A stretch of 64,000 nt of DNA, from the NCBI RefSeq assembly GCF_030867095.1, contig NC_081835.1, forward strand, positions 46,173,892 to 46,237,891. Reading direction: 5' to 3'. The notes under the pieces were generated by a model that saw nothing but the letters and a program-made list of their open reading frames with translations, did not search any database and was not told where the DNA came from. The first letter of the stretch is position 1; each line of letters opens with the position of its first letter. Source of the stretch: Alligator mississippiensis. Its lineage: Eukaryota > Chordata > Crocodylia > Alligatoridae. A program made the position numbers and the translations under genes. Positions 11,101-21,090 of the stretch are shown piece after piece.

Positions 11101-14100
11101 TTCCCAGAACAGTGACCTGAGGAGACTTTGGAGTAGAGACGTAATGCAACTTTTCCAGGTGTGCTGGAGGAAATATTCCAAATTTGTCCTTGAACAGAGA
11201 AGATTCTGCACTCAATTGAGATGAAACATTACTTGGAAGAACTAGGATAACCTGTCTCAAGATCATTGAGCAGTGTAATGGAAAATAAGTTTGCTCATTA
11301 CCCTAAGACTAGAGGAGTAAGAGGCTTGCATACCCTCAGATTTGACAGTACATCCATGAGAAATCTCATGGACTTATTCTGTAATAAGAAATCCCAAACA
11401 AAACCTTGCAGAGAAGAAAGGGACCAAGAAAAACAGTCAAATCCAAAAAATTCATTTGCGTGCTAATCTCTAACACCATTTTTTTTCCTTTCTTCTCTCT
11501 AGTGTTATTACATTGGAGCCACTAGTGATGCAGCCACAAAAATCATTAATGAGGTGTCAAAACCCCTTAGTCATCACATTCCTGTGGAAAAAGTCTGTGA
11601 GAAACTGAAGAAAAAAGACAGCCAGATCTGCGAGCTAAAATATGGTGAGTTCAGGTAGATTTTAATTCTCTGGTTCAGAGGTTGGCAACCTTTTAGCAGT
11701 CCCCCTGCCCAAATCCTTCCCTCATCCACCCTTACCCCTAGCTGAAGATACTTAGTCCCTTTGCAGAAAGAAACAGCTCAGGCAAGAGACCAACAGGAAG
11801 GGCTGTCGCCCCAGGCAAGATTGAACCTTTCCTGGGCTGGTTCAAGCCTGTGGATGGATCTAGGATTTTGAAAAGAGACGATATGGGGCATCATCAAATA
11901 TAACACAACTCCAGTTAAACTAGAAGCTTTATTAATATGATAGGTACCTAGCACTATATTATGACCTTAAGATCAAACCAAAAATCAATATAACCATTGG
12001 AATGTGCGATAATTTGCTAGATATGTATATAAAATTAAGTCACAACAAACTAGGCAAAAAATAGTCAAAAGTTATTATGTCGTAAGTCCTGTAGTCATTA
12101 CAGTTAAGTATACATCTCTTACTCAGATTTGTAAATTAAAATCGAGCCTTCTTAAGCATCTTGACAGTGCCTGCAATACTTCACTGTCAGTCACGTCTAT
12201 GCCTGCTTTAATGTTACTACACCTGAGTTAAGGATTTTTATCTAGAGCTAAAAACAGTCTGCAGGGCTGTGAAATGGAAGAGGCGTATTACCAGGAATGG
12301 CTAGCAGATAGCAAAATTGCAGAAAGGGTAGTTTGAATAGTGGAATATCAAGACCATTAGACAGGGAGTTGTTGACAACTGTAGAGTTGGGAGAGATTTT
12401 CCTTAAAAAAAAAATAAATAAATAAATAATTCATGCCCCAAGTCAAATCAACCCAATCAATTCCAAATCTGTGAGTCATTCAAGAACCATATGTGGCCCT
12501 ACTACTGGCAAACATCTTCCACCCCAGCCTGGGGCTTCAGATGTTTCCAAAACCTTTGGCGGGCGTCCTATGTGCAGGCCCAAGCCCAGAGACGTGGGGT
12601 TCAGATGCCACTGAGTCTTGCTTGCTCCCAGCCATATGGCTGCAGGAGCAAGCTAGGGAGGAGTCTCCCATTTCCATGAAGCTGATGTATAGCCAAGATC
12701 TTGCCACTGGAAGTTAAAGTGGGAGGCTAACTATGCATTACCCTAGTCAGGGTACTACTGCCTGCCAAGAAAGTGGTTTTCACCTACCAGCAGGAAAACC
12801 ACCTTAGTGGTCATGGTATTTCCCCTGTAGAGTGGAGAAAGATTAGCAGGAATCCTGAGCCAGGAAGTCAGTTGACTTCATCAGCACTACCTGAATAGAA
12901 AGGCACCCAGTGCCCCTCCCAGGTAGTTGGTTCTAAAGTTTGGGTGGAGCAGGAATCAAATGGGAGTGCAAGTGCACTCCTCCCCTGTGCCCTTCCCTCT
13001 TGATCTGCCCCTGCTTGGGCCATAGCTTGCAGACCCTGTGTCTAGTTAACTGATCAGTGATCGTGCTTCTCTGCAGCATAGATCATCATTGATTAGCAGT
13101 GTAGCATGCATTGGCTTCTTTCCATGGTGCATATTCTCATGTAAACTAGCTTTGAATCGGCATCCTTTGAAAGCTAATGGAATTGATCTACTTGCTCTTG
13201 TGTTTCATAGATTTCATAGACATTAGGGCTGGAAGGGACCTCGGAAGATCGAGTCCAGCCCCCCGCCCAAAGGGCAGGACGTCAGCTGGGGTCATAGGAT
13301 CCCAGCAAGATAAGCATCCAGTTTGCTCTTGAAGGTGTTCAATGAAGGCGCTTGAACAACCTCCGGCGGCAGGCTGTTCCAGACCTTGGGGGCTCGGACA
13401 GTAAAGAAATTCCTTATGTCCAGCCTGAAACGATCTTGTAGTAGTTTGTGACCATTCGTCCTCGTCATCCCTTGGGGCGCTCTGGTGAACAAACGTTCCC
13501 CTAGATCCTGGTGATCACCCCGATAAACTTGTAGGTGGCCATCAGATCACCCCTGAGCCTGCGCTTTTCCAGGCTAAAAAGCCCCAGGGCTCTCAGCCTG
13601 TCATCGTAGGGTCTGCTTCCCTGACCTCTGATCATGCGCGTGGCTCTTCTCTGGACTCTCTCAAGCTTCTCCACATCCTTTTTGAATTGTGGAGCCCAAA
13701 ACTGGACGCAGTACTCCAGCTGCGGCCTCACTAAGGCCGAGTACAGGGGGAGAATGACGTCCCGGGATTTGCTTGAGAAGCATCTATGGATGCAAGCCAG
13801 CGTTTTGGTCACTTTACTAGCTGCAGCATCGCATTGCAGGCTCATGTTCATCTTGTGGTCAATGATGACCCCCAAGTCTCTTTCTTCCATAGTGCTAACC
13901 AGCATAGCACTGCCGAGCCTATAAGGATGCTGTGGGTTTTTTTTCCCCAAGGTGGAGAACCTTGCATTTGTCGGCGTTGAACACCATCAGATTCTCATCC
14001 GCCCACTTGCTGAGCCTGTCCAGGTCAGCCTGGATCACCCACCTGTCTTCTGGCGTGGATGCTTTGCCCCAAAGTTTGGTGTCATCGGCGAACTTGGCCA

Positions 14101-15888
14101 GTCCGCTTCTGACTCCAGTGTCCACATCATTAATGAAGATGTTGAACAGTATGGGTCCAAGGACAGAGCCCTGGGGGACCCCAGTGGTCACAGGACACCA
14201 CGAGGTCTGCCATCAGGATTGCTGGCAGAACTTGGTTTTCTGTTTGTGCTCTCACCAATGTTTGTTCTGTTGCCTCAGCCCATCATGCTGACATTTCTGA
14301 TTGCAATTGGAAATGGGCTGCTATGGCAGAAACTAACCCAGTTCTCAATTTCTGCATGTATTGTTTATTATTACAGTTATTCCAAAGCCTTAGTCTATAG
14401 TTGGAATCATTAGTTCATAAACTAGTATTGGGCAAGGGGTTTTTGAAGGAGCAGCATGTGTCATTGTGGACTATATTGATTTGTATTAAGTAGGCCTGAG
14501 GCTATTGGTGGCAAGGCTCCTCATTGCCAAGGTGCATCAGAAGAGCTTAGAAGATACTAATTTTATTTTAAGCAATTCTTGTTCAGTGGAAGACTGACTT
14601 TAATTTTTACCCCACTGAAACTGCTTGCATTGGTCAAAGATGCTCAAACATTGTGATTCTTCTTTTTACATTTGAACCACTTAAGTTTCCATGACTACCA
14701 TCTCCAATTTTGCTGATTACTCCCTTCAGGTTACCTTTTTATCTTGGGGGACAAGCCAGGAGAAAAGATAACATCTACTCTTATCCTCGCATCTATTTCT
14801 GATTTTTTTTCAAATCAACCTCTTCCTCTTGTTCTTTCTCCTCCAGTGTGCTAGTGCTTTGTAAGCTTTATGGTATGCTTTGCGTATCTTTAGTCTTAAG
14901 ACTGTATCTTCCCCAGAGAAGGCAGGGGACAATTCTGTTATCTTTACTGTCATAAAGTTTACTGCTCTGAAGTTAGCCTGGGTTTAAGAATTCAAAGGTG
15001 TCACTAAACCACACCCCTTTCTGTAGCACAAAAGCCCTTGTCCTTTCCCTCCTTCCCTATTGCCAGAACTCATTCCATGCCCTTTGTAGCTTATGTGGAC
15101 TCCTCTAACTCTTCTCTGGTCTTACTTTTTTTAATCTGTCCAGTTTTTAACACCTGAAGTGTGCTTCCTCTCATTACTTTGCCCATCTTGTTCTTTCCCC
15201 TCCATAATCTTAACTGATTCCGTTTTTTTGTACCTACCATTCAGCTTTCTTATCACCTGTATCTCTGCTTTTCTGTCAGCACTTCACCTTCAATTTTTTT
15301 GTCCTGCCCTCTTATATTATGTCTGTTCACAATTGTTATAGTTCCTCTGTCCAACAGCTGTGTGCGTGTCCTGGTTATTTGAGCTCTTGAGCACAGTTCC
15401 TATTTGCATTTTCTCCCTTCCTGCCCTGCCTCATTCTTATTAAATTGCAACATAATGCCCCTGATAGCTTTCTTTTAAGCCTCATTCTGCCTTCCCTTTT
15501 ATATTCTTTTTCATTATAATGTAGATTGGGGCAGAAACTTTCAAAGCACAAGTCCTTCCTTAGCAAAAGATATAAGGAAGGGTAGGCAGCTACTGAAGGG
15601 ACCAAGCCCGTAGTCTTTTCTGATAGAGAAGTTGTCGCAACCCCTTCTAAGCTGTATTTTTTTTTCTTTACTTTGAGTTACTGATGTTCCTTTCTTTCTG
15701 TAGACAAACAGATTGACCTGAGCACTGTGGACCTGAAGAAACTGAGAGTGAAAGAGCTGAAGAAGATCCTAGATGACTGGGGTGAAACATGCAAGGGCTG
15801 CGCAGAGAAATCAGACTATATACGTAAAATCAATGAACTAATGCCTAAATATGCACCAAAGGCAGCCAGTTCACGGACGGATCTCTGA
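8018..15888 (+). CDS. MANF: mesencephalic astrocyte-derived neurotrophic factor (MANF), complete, four coding exons
   Basis: Coding segments are 8018-8105, 10569-10696, 11503-11644 and 15704-15888; together 543 nt, 180 residues plus stop, close to the human protein. All introns are GT-AG and phases join exactly. Residues 1-22 form a signal peptide (hydrophobic [11 protein letters not shown] core, cleavage probably after Ala22). An N-terminal saposin-like domain follows, starting with CEVC (Cys28, Cys31). A C-terminal SAP-like domain carries CKGC (Cys149-Cys152). All eight conserved cysteines are present. The protein ends in RTDL, the KDEL-like retention signal of this family. MANF is a soluble ER-lumen and secreted protein that binds the chaperone GRP78/BiP and protects cells under ER stress. 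The start chosen is the only ATG giving a signal peptide directly ahead of the first cysteine pair. RBM15B follows 1 kb downstream on the same strand, as in mammals. Confidence 0.97.
8106..10568 (+). other. MANF intron 1
   Basis: GT-AG intron (donor GTGAGT, acceptor TTTCCATCTAG). Its start is still CpG-rich. It contains the inverted tRNA-like repeat at 8820-9362, and near 10086-10269 a weak pair of hAT-like ends (CAGTGATTTT... and ...AGAACACTG) that I could not confirm. Confidence 0.85.
8820..9362. mobile_element. repeat with inverted tRNA-gene-like ends
   Basis: The left end, TAGCCTAGTGCTGGAGCGCT, is mirrored on the right by AGTGCTGTGACCACTAGGCT, an imperfect inverted repeat of about 25 bp. 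Both read like the 'GCCTAGTGGTTAGAGCACT' left half of a tRNA gene. An inner 'GGGATTGGAACTGGGGAC' resembles the 'GGGATTTGAACCTGGG' motif of similar reptile repeats. It is diverged, lies in MANF intron 1, and encodes nothing. Confidence 0.45.
10569..10696 (+). CDS. MANF: MANF coding exon 2 (saposin-like domain, first part)
   Basis: Starts after CTAG with the last two bases of Val30 and encodes residues to Phe72, including Cys31 and Cys62 and the helix with [18 protein letters not shown]. Donor GTAAGT at 10697. Confidence 0.96.
10697..11502 (+). other. MANF intron 2
   Basis: GT-AG intron of about 0.8 kb with a pyrimidine tract (TTTTTTTTCC...TCTCTCTAG) before exon 3. I recognise no repeat or gene inside it. 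Confidence 0.85.
11503..11644 (+). CDS. MANF: MANF coding exon 3 (saposin-like domain, second part)
   Basis: Encodes [20 protein letters not shown] and on to CELKY, nearly identical to mammalian MANF, with Cys73, Cys104 and Cys115 (approximate numbering). It ends one base into the Asp120 codon; donor GTGAGT at 11645. Confidence 0.97.
11678..13041. mobile_element. possible long hAT-like non-autonomous element
   Basis: CAGAGGTTGGCAACC at 11678 is a typical hAT end. About 1.36 kb later GCTTGCAGACCCTGT could be its worn partner, with flanking octamers CTCTGGTT and GTCTAGTT agreeing at 6 of 8 positions. The AT-rich interior has a short AATA-type tract near 12405-12430 and no transposase. The right end is weak, so this may instead be a lone left end. 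Confidence 0.3.
13203..14206 (-). mobile_element. 5'-truncated CR1 LINE, recent copy
   Basis: On the minus strand the copy runs from the reverse-transcriptase palm to the 3' end. Visible motifs in order: [20 protein letters not shown], then FADDTKLWG (the Y/FADD catalytic box), a thumb region with [20 protein letters not shown], then [15 protein letters not shown], and near the end [20 protein letters not shown]. It finishes in the CR1 terminal repeat (two ATCTATGAA-like units, seen on the plus strand near 13208-13222). Reading is open apart from a frame shift at an A8 run near 13940 and a stop near 13500, so it is fairly young. The endonuclease and the start of the polymerase are missing. 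Confidence 0.92.
15704..15888 (+). CDS. MANF: MANF coding exon 4 (SAP-like domain and ER-retention tail)
   Basis: Encodes [20 protein letters not shown], then [12 protein letters not shown] and the tail ending RTDL; stop TGA at 15886-15888. It holds the whole C-terminal domain implicated in cytoprotection and the CXXC motif. Confidence 0.97.
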
Positions 15889-16145
15889 CCACTGTGGCAG
15901 TCTCCATCCTGCTAGAACCTCACACAGATTACATTAACCTCTCTATTTTGTTTCTTAAGCCTTTTTTGTAACTTATTTAAGTGGGCTCCCAACAGTGTCA
16001 GACTTGGAAGTGTGGAGCCATGTGTGAAATGCTGGTTTCACAGCCCCCATTTTGTCTCTAGTTTGTATTTCTCTCGCCTCTGGTTTGCTTTATGGCATCA
16101 CACTATGTATGGGATTTTTTTATTAAAGTAAAAAGAAATCTACTC
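15889..16145 (+). other. MANF 3' UTR
   Basis: A short 3' UTR of about 250 bp from the stop codon to just past ATTAAA at 16122-16127, followed by the RBM15B promoter island. The compactness here contrasts with the repeat-filled introns. Confidence 0.75.
16122..16127 (+). terminator. MANF polyadenylation signal ATTAAA
   Basis: ATTAAA about 235 bp after the MANF stop, followed 15-40 bases later by the T/GT-rich CTCTTTCTGGGCCTTGTG. It is the only good hexamer before the next promoter. Confidence 0.7.
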
Positions 16146-16239
16146 TTTCTGGGCCTTGTGAGAGGGTTGAGCTTAGTTCTGTGGAGGTCCCTGCATCTCT
16201 TGTCTCCAAACTGCACAGTCAGCCGTGCAAGCCGCTTCC

Positions 16240-17760
16240 TCTGGTTGCTGTCCTGGGCAGAGGTCGTGCTGCAGTTGTTTCCTTGCGCGACTCCTGGCCC
16301 TCCTCGTCTCTGCCGCTCCCCCTGTCCAGCTCTCCTGCTGCAGCTGCCTCGTGCCACTGTCCTGAGGCCTTTGCCAGGAGGTGCCTGAGGCAGCATGGGG
16401 CAAGTGGCCCGAACTTCGCAGCTGTGTCCTTTAAAACACTGGCCTGTGGCTGGAAGGGCCCTGATCCGTGGTCTCGCGGGCCGCCTTCCCCAGCGCTCAG
16501 GTGACAGCTGCTCGGTCTCGCTCCCCTCGCCGCTGCCCCGCACGTGAGGCCGGAGCGACCCGCGTTGCACGTGTGGCGGCAGCAGGGCCCTGTCCCGGGG
16601 GGCGGCGGCGGCTGCGCTACTTGCTCAACCAAGGCGCGACCGCGCGGCTTAGGGGAGGGGGCGGGGCCAGGGCTCCCAACCCCGCCGCCCTACTGGCTGC
16701 GCCGCGTCACGTGGCGTGGCCCAGGCGCGTCTCCCTTGTCACGTGGGCCGGGCGGCGGGAGCCGGCGCGCGCCTAACGTCACCTTGCGGCGGGCGCGGGG
16801 TGATGACGTGAGGCCCGCGCGGCGCGGCGGCTGGAGCCGCCTTCGTTCCCTTTTGTCCAAGATGGCGGCGGCCGCCGGAGGCGTCTCCTGAGCCGCGGGC
16901 CCCGGCGCCATGAAGCGCGGCAGCGAGCGGGACTCGAGCCCGGCGGGGCCGGGGGGGCGCGCTGCCGCCGCCGCCGCCGCCAAGAGGCCCCGGGAGCGGG
17001 AGCGGGAGAGCAGCAGCCGGCGGGGCCCGCACCGCAGCTCGGGCGCCTCCCGCAGCAGCCGGGACAAGCCCACGCCCGGCGGCGGCGCCTCGGCCTCCGC
17101 TTCCGCTTCGGCCTCGGCCTCGGCCTCGGGCTCCGGCTCGCGCAGCCACCGCGGCGATGAGCGGGCCGGGGGAGGCGACTCCAACCACCGGCCGGCGGGC
17201 GGCGGCTCGGCCTCCAGCGCCCGCGCCAGCACCCAGGCCGCCCCCTCCTCCTCCTCGTCCTCCTCGTCCCGTGCGCTCGGGGTGCCCAAGGCCAAGGCGC
17301 TGCCCGGGGCCGTGGTGGCGCCGTCGCTGCTGCTGGCCGGGCCCCCGCCGGGGGCGGCGCCGTCGCTGCTGCTGGCCCCGCTGGGCGGCTCCTCGGCCGG
17401 GCTGGCGGGGGAGCCGCCCGGCGCCTGCGAGTACAAGACGCTGCTGGTGAGCGGGCTGAGCGCGGCGCTGCCCGATCAGCTGCTGGAGGATGGGCTCTTC
17501 CGCCTCTTCCAGCGCTTCTCTGGCGGGGGCGCCGGTGACATCAGTGTCAAGCTGTCCCACACGCCCGAGCTCGGCCGCGTCGCCTACGTCAACTTCCGGC
17601 ACCCAGGAGATGCCCGCGATGCCCGCCGCCATGCCCGGGCCCGCCAGCTCCTGCTGTATGACCGCCCCCTCAAGGTGGAGCCGGTGTACCTGCGCGGCGG
17701 CCGCCGGAGCCGCACGCCGCCGCCCGCACCCTCGCCAGAGCCCCTCAGCTACCTGCCGCC
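16240..17760. promoter_or_regulatory. CpG island over the RBM15B promoter and 5' coding part
   Basis: GC-rich, CG-dense sequence starts inside the MANF-RBM15B spacer and continues through RRM1 of RBM15B. Long opposite-strand frames in it are artefacts of GC-rich coding sequence. Confidence 0.8.
16500..16909 (+). promoter_or_regulatory. RBM15B promoter with four CACGTG E-boxes, CRE half-sites and a YY1 site
   Basis: CACGTG occurs at 16541-16546, 16568-16573, 16708-16713 and 16740-16745. The last two sit in TCACGTGG context, typical for USF/MYC/TFE-type bHLH-ZIP factors. ACGTCA (16776-16781) and TGACGTGA (16804-16811) are CREB/ATF-like. AAGATGGCGGC at 16859-16869 matches a YY1 initiator-region site and is normally at or just after transcription start, which would give a 5' UTR of about 50 bp. 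There is no TATA box. Confidence 0.7.
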
Positions 17761-19663
17761 CATCCATGGCACTTACCAGTACAAGCAGCGCTCGCTTTCG
17801 CCTGTTGCTAGCCCCTTGTTGAGGGAGCCGAGACCACGGCATGCCCACGCGGCTGCCGCCGCCTTCGCACTGGAGGCAGCTGCTATTGGGCTTTCCCGGG
17901 AGCGGGAGCGGGCACTGGACTATTATGGGCTGTATGATGAGCGTGGCCGGCCCTACAGTTACCCCATCGTGGCTGAGGAAGACCTGATGCCTGAGGACGA
18001 CCAGAGAGCAACCCGGAACCTGTTTATTGGCAACTTAGACCACAACGTCTCGGAGGTGGAGCTGAGACGCGCTTTTGAAAAATACGGCATTATTGAAGAA
18101 GTGGTGATCAAGCGCCCAGCCCGGGGCCAAGGTGGAGCCTACGCTTTCCTCAAGTTCCAAAATTTGGACATGGCGCATCGGGCTAAGGTGGCCATGTCTG
18201 GCCGGGTCGTTGGCAGAAACCCCATCAAAATTGGTTATGGGAAAGCCAACCCTACTACGCGGCTCTGGGTGGGGGGTCTTGGTCCAAGCACGTCCCTGGC
18301 TGCCCTAGCTAGGGAGTTTGACCGCTTTGGTAGCATCAGGACTATCGACTACGTGAAGGGGGATAGCTTTGCTTACATTCAGTATGAAAGCTTGGATGCT
18401 GCTCAGGCTGCCTGCGCGCAAATGAGGGGCTTCCCTTTGGGAGGACCAGAGAGGAGGCTTAGAGTGGATTTTGCCAAAGCTGAAGAGACAAGATACCCCC
18501 AGCAGTACCAGCCTGCACCACTCCCAGTGCACTATGAGCTGCTAGCTGATGGGTATAGCAGGCACAGAAGCCTAGAGCAAGACTTAAGGGTGCGAGATAG
18601 GACTCCTCCACATCTCCTGTACTCAGACAGAGACAGGAGTTTTGCAGAAGCAGATTGGGCCAGTCCTGCCAAAAATGCTGAACGCAGAAATAACCTGGAA
18701 AGCTACAGCAGGTCAGTGCGCAGTCGAAGTGGAGAACGATGGGGCAGCGACAGCGACCGCAACGTGCCCAAGCCGTGGGATGAGCGGCGGAAACGCCGAA
18801 GTCTTTCAAGTGACCGTGGAAGGACTACTCATTCGCCTTATGAGGACAGAGGCAGGACAAAGGCCACGAGTGGGCCAGCTTCAGATCGCAGCCCAGAGAG
18901 GGCTCGCAAAGAGAATCACACTACGGAGTCTGGAACGGAGAAAGAGCAGAGAAACTCCCTTCAGAACAATCAGCACGTGGCTGAGGAGAAACCCCATCGT
19001 GAAACTTCCGATCCTCCCCAGTCGAAAAAGAGGGACAGCGAACGCAATCATCGAACTGGCGAATCGGAATCAAAAAGTCACGAGGAGCCAAAATCTGAGA
19101 CCAAAAAATTAAAGAATTTATCGGAATATGCTCAGACACTGCAGCTAGCTTGGAATGGGCTGCTTGTACTAAAGAACAGCTGCTTCCCCACGTCTATGCA
19201 CATCCTGGAGGGAGACCTAGGTGTCATCAGTGGGCTCCTTAAAGACCATTCAACTGGTGGGAAGTTAACACAGCTCAAAATCGCTCAGAGACTTCGGCTT
19301 GACCAGCCCAAACTGGATGAAGTAACTCGCCGCATTAAACAAGGCAGCCCCAACGGCTATGCTGTGCTTCTGGCTACCCAAGCCACCCAAGGAGGGGCTG
19401 GGGCTGAGGGGACCCTCCCTGTTGTGGAGCCTGGCTTGCAGCGTCGGCTTCTCAGGAATCTGGTCTCCTACTTGAAACAGAAGCAGGCTGCTGGGGTGAT
19501 CAGCCTGCCTGTGGGAGGGGCGAAGGGCAGAGACAGCACAGGCATGCTTTATGCTTTCCCTCCTTGTGAATTCTCTCAGCAGTACCTACAGTCAGCACTA
19601 AGGACATTGGGAAAGTTAGAAGAAGAACATATGGTGATAGTTATAGTCAAAGACACTGCCTAA
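16910..19663 (+). CDS. RBM15B: RNA-binding motif protein 15B (RBM15B/OTT3), complete single-exon gene
   Basis: An uninterrupted 917-residue frame, intronless as in mammals (human about 890). It has a basic, Ser/Ala/Arg-rich N-terminus with nuclear-signal-like KRPRERERE and an Ala-Ser dipeptide run. Three RRMs follow, at about 174-252 (YKTLLVSGL), 366-444 (RNLFIGNLDHNVSEVELRRA; RNP1-like GAYAFLKF) and 448-525 (RLWVGGLGP; SFAYIQY). Next come an Arg/Ser/Glu-rich linker with RRKRRSLSSDRGR, and a C-terminal SPOC domain at about 735-917 (LSEYAQTLQLAWNGLLVLKN to the conserved end EEEHMVIVIVKDTA). It is a nuclear SPEN-family protein that recruits the METTL3-METTL14/WTAP m6A writer to RNA, including XIST in mammals, and takes part in splicing and export. 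The ATG at 16910 is the first in frame after the promoter and matches the MKR start of the family. Confidence 0.97.
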   Translation: MKRGSERDSSPAGPGGRAAAAAAAKRPRERERESSSRRGPHRSSGASRSSRDKPTPGGGASASASASASASASGSGSRSHRGDERAGGGDSNHRPAGGGSASSARASTQAAPSSSSSSSSRALGVPKAKALPGAVVAPSLLLAGPPPGAAPSLLLAPLGGSSAGLAGEPPGACEYKTLLVSGLSAALPDQLLEDGLFRLFQRFSGGGAGDISVKLSHTPELGRVAYVNFRHPGDARDARRHARARQLLLYDRPLKVEPVYLRGGRRSRTPPPAPSPEPLSYLPPIHGTYQYKQRSLSPVASPLLREPRPRHAHAAAAAFALEAAAIGLSRERERALDYYGLYDERGRPYSYPIVAEEDLMPEDDQRATRNLFIGNLDHNVSEVELRRAFEKYGIIEEVVIKRPARGQGGAYAFLKFQNLDMAHRAKVAMSGRVVGRNPIKIGYGKANPTTRLWVGGLGPSTSLAALAREFDRFGSIRTIDYVKGDSFAYIQYESLDAAQAACAQMRGFPLGGPERRLRVDFAKAEETRYPQQYQPAPLPVHYELLADGYSRHRSLEQDLRVRDRTPPHLLYSDRDRSFAEADWASPAKNAERRNNLESYSRSVRSRSGERWGSDSDRNVPKPWDERRKRRSLSSDRGRTTHSPYEDRGRTKATSGPASDRSPERARKENHTTESGTEKEQRNSLQNNQHVAEEKPHRETSDPPQSKKRDSERNHRTGESESKSHEEPKSETKKLKNLSEYAQTLQLAWNGLLVLKNSCFPTSMHILEGDLGVISGLLKDHSTGGKLTQLKIAQRLRLDQPKLDEVTRRIKQGSPNGYAVLLATQATQGGAGAEGTLPVVEPGLQRRLLRNLVSYLKQKQAAGVISLPVGGAKGRDSTGMLYAFPPCEFSQQYLQSALRTLGKLEEEHMVIVIVKDTA

Positions 19664-21090
19664 CCCACACTGTCTTTTCAGATTCCATGTTTTCTTTGTG
19701 TGTCACACAGCCCTGTTGTTTTTAAGGCCGATCATTTTGGTGGAGGGCCAAGAAACCTCAACCAAAATTGTAAGATCTTTAGTTTCTAATTAATTTTAAT
19801 CCCATTTAAATAGAGCCCATTTTATTTGTTTTTAATAACGTGGCACTGTCTTCTGTGTTCTGTATTTTTATTTTTTAACTGTATGAAATGTCAGTAAAGC
19901 CTTGTTCACTGATGGATTTTTAATCTTGTGCGGCATCCTGGTTTTTGTGGCCCAGCAATTGCTGTTCCCCTCTCCCACCAAGAACTAAGAGGTGATAGCT
20001 CCAGCTCCTTAGTTTCTCAGACCTATCCCCAGTGATGTTTATAAGAGACTGAAAGGGTGACTTTTTTTCCCTATCCTGTTTGCCTTTAAAATTTTACTTT
20101 TTAAGTCTTGAGACATTCCTGTTAATTCTCCAGTAGTGGACTGAGGTTTCTGAAGCAGAGAAGTATGAATGAGGTAAATCCAGATCAGGAGTAGGATAAG
20201 GGTGATTTTTTTTTTATCCATAGTTTCTTTTGGGGTTTTTCATTTAATGTCTGTTTAACATTGGGGAGAGATACTTAGATGGGGAGTTGAAGCTTTAAGG
20301 TCTGAGAGCATCTGAGATACTAAAAGTTGTTCAGCGAAATAAGTGAAGATGAAAGTTTGACATTCCTGGCATTTTTAAGATGGGGAAAAATCAAGTGGGA
20401 GAAAAGAAAAGGGGCTTCCCTATTGGGAGAGGGAAGCCTCTTAGGTCTCTTGTATATGTAGCAGAGAAATAAAGGACACAAGCTCTATTTTTTGTTTCAT
20501 TGGAAGTGCCCTTTTGAATGGTTGATTTTTATCTGAACATCTTTATTGACAGGTGAACTGGAAAGTTTTTGCTTTAGTTAAAAACTTTTATTTGCAGGAG
20601 AAATACCCCCTGGTCTTCTTACAACATACTTGTATGTTAATGCAGTTAGACTTCCTAAGAGCCTAGGAAGCCCTACTGCTGTAAGAGCAATGGACAAGGA
20701 AAGGAAACTGGCAGGTAGGGAGAAATGATTTCTTCATGCCTTGTTCTGTGGTATGGTGTGAGGTGGTTCATTGGGAGAGAATCTAGGGTATTTGCAGCTT
20801 GTTTTCTCAGTAGCCTAAAGAGGGGGGAGTAACTCTTTCAAACTATATTTAAAAATAGGTTTCTGTGTTGTTCTGTTTTGTTTTTTTAATAATGACTGTT
20901 GACTTGGGAGTCTTGGAGAAGGGGGATTAGAAACACTAATTTTGCAGTTTGTCTTTAAATTCTCTTTATTCTTCTGTTGTAAGAAAGTAAAGCAGAAGTT
21001 CTGGAAGAAATAGTCTCCTTTGCACCAGTTTTGCACCATGGTGATGCATGATTGATTGTTTATTTTAATAAAGGAAGGTATCATCAATTT
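19664..21090 (+). other. RBM15B 3' UTR, with alternative ends
   Basis: AT-rich, TTTTAAT-rich sequence without coding potential. Candidate polyadenylation hexamers are AGTAAA (19893-19898), AATAAA (20468-20473) and AATAAA (21067-21072). The first is followed by CCTTGTTCACTGATGGATTTTTAATCTTGTG, a plausible downstream element, written here only as position 19899-19930. Which ends are used cannot be told from sequence. Confidence 0.55.
19893..19898 (+). terminator. candidate RBM15B polyadenylation signal AGTAAA
   Basis: A variant hexamer about 230 bp after the stop codon, with GT-rich sequence 20-40 bases downstream. Canonical AATAAA hexamers at 20468 and 21067 are alternatives for longer transcripts. 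Confidence 0.45.

Larger units (their letters stand above)
11645..15703 (+). other. MANF intron 3
   Basis: The longest MANF intron, 4.06 kb. It has been enlarged by a possible hAT-like insertion (11678-13041) and a 1-kb CR1 LINE (13203-14206). From 14.2 to 15.7 kb it is T- and C-rich with no recognisable feature. Acceptor CTTTCTGTAG. Confidence 0.85.

Noticed and set aside
16690-17848. Long minus-strand frames (248 and 369 codons) opposite RBM15B
   Set aside because: They are antisense shadows of GC-rich RBM15B coding sequence: Arg/Gly/Ala-rich, with no domain, and the plus-strand protein is clearly the real gene.
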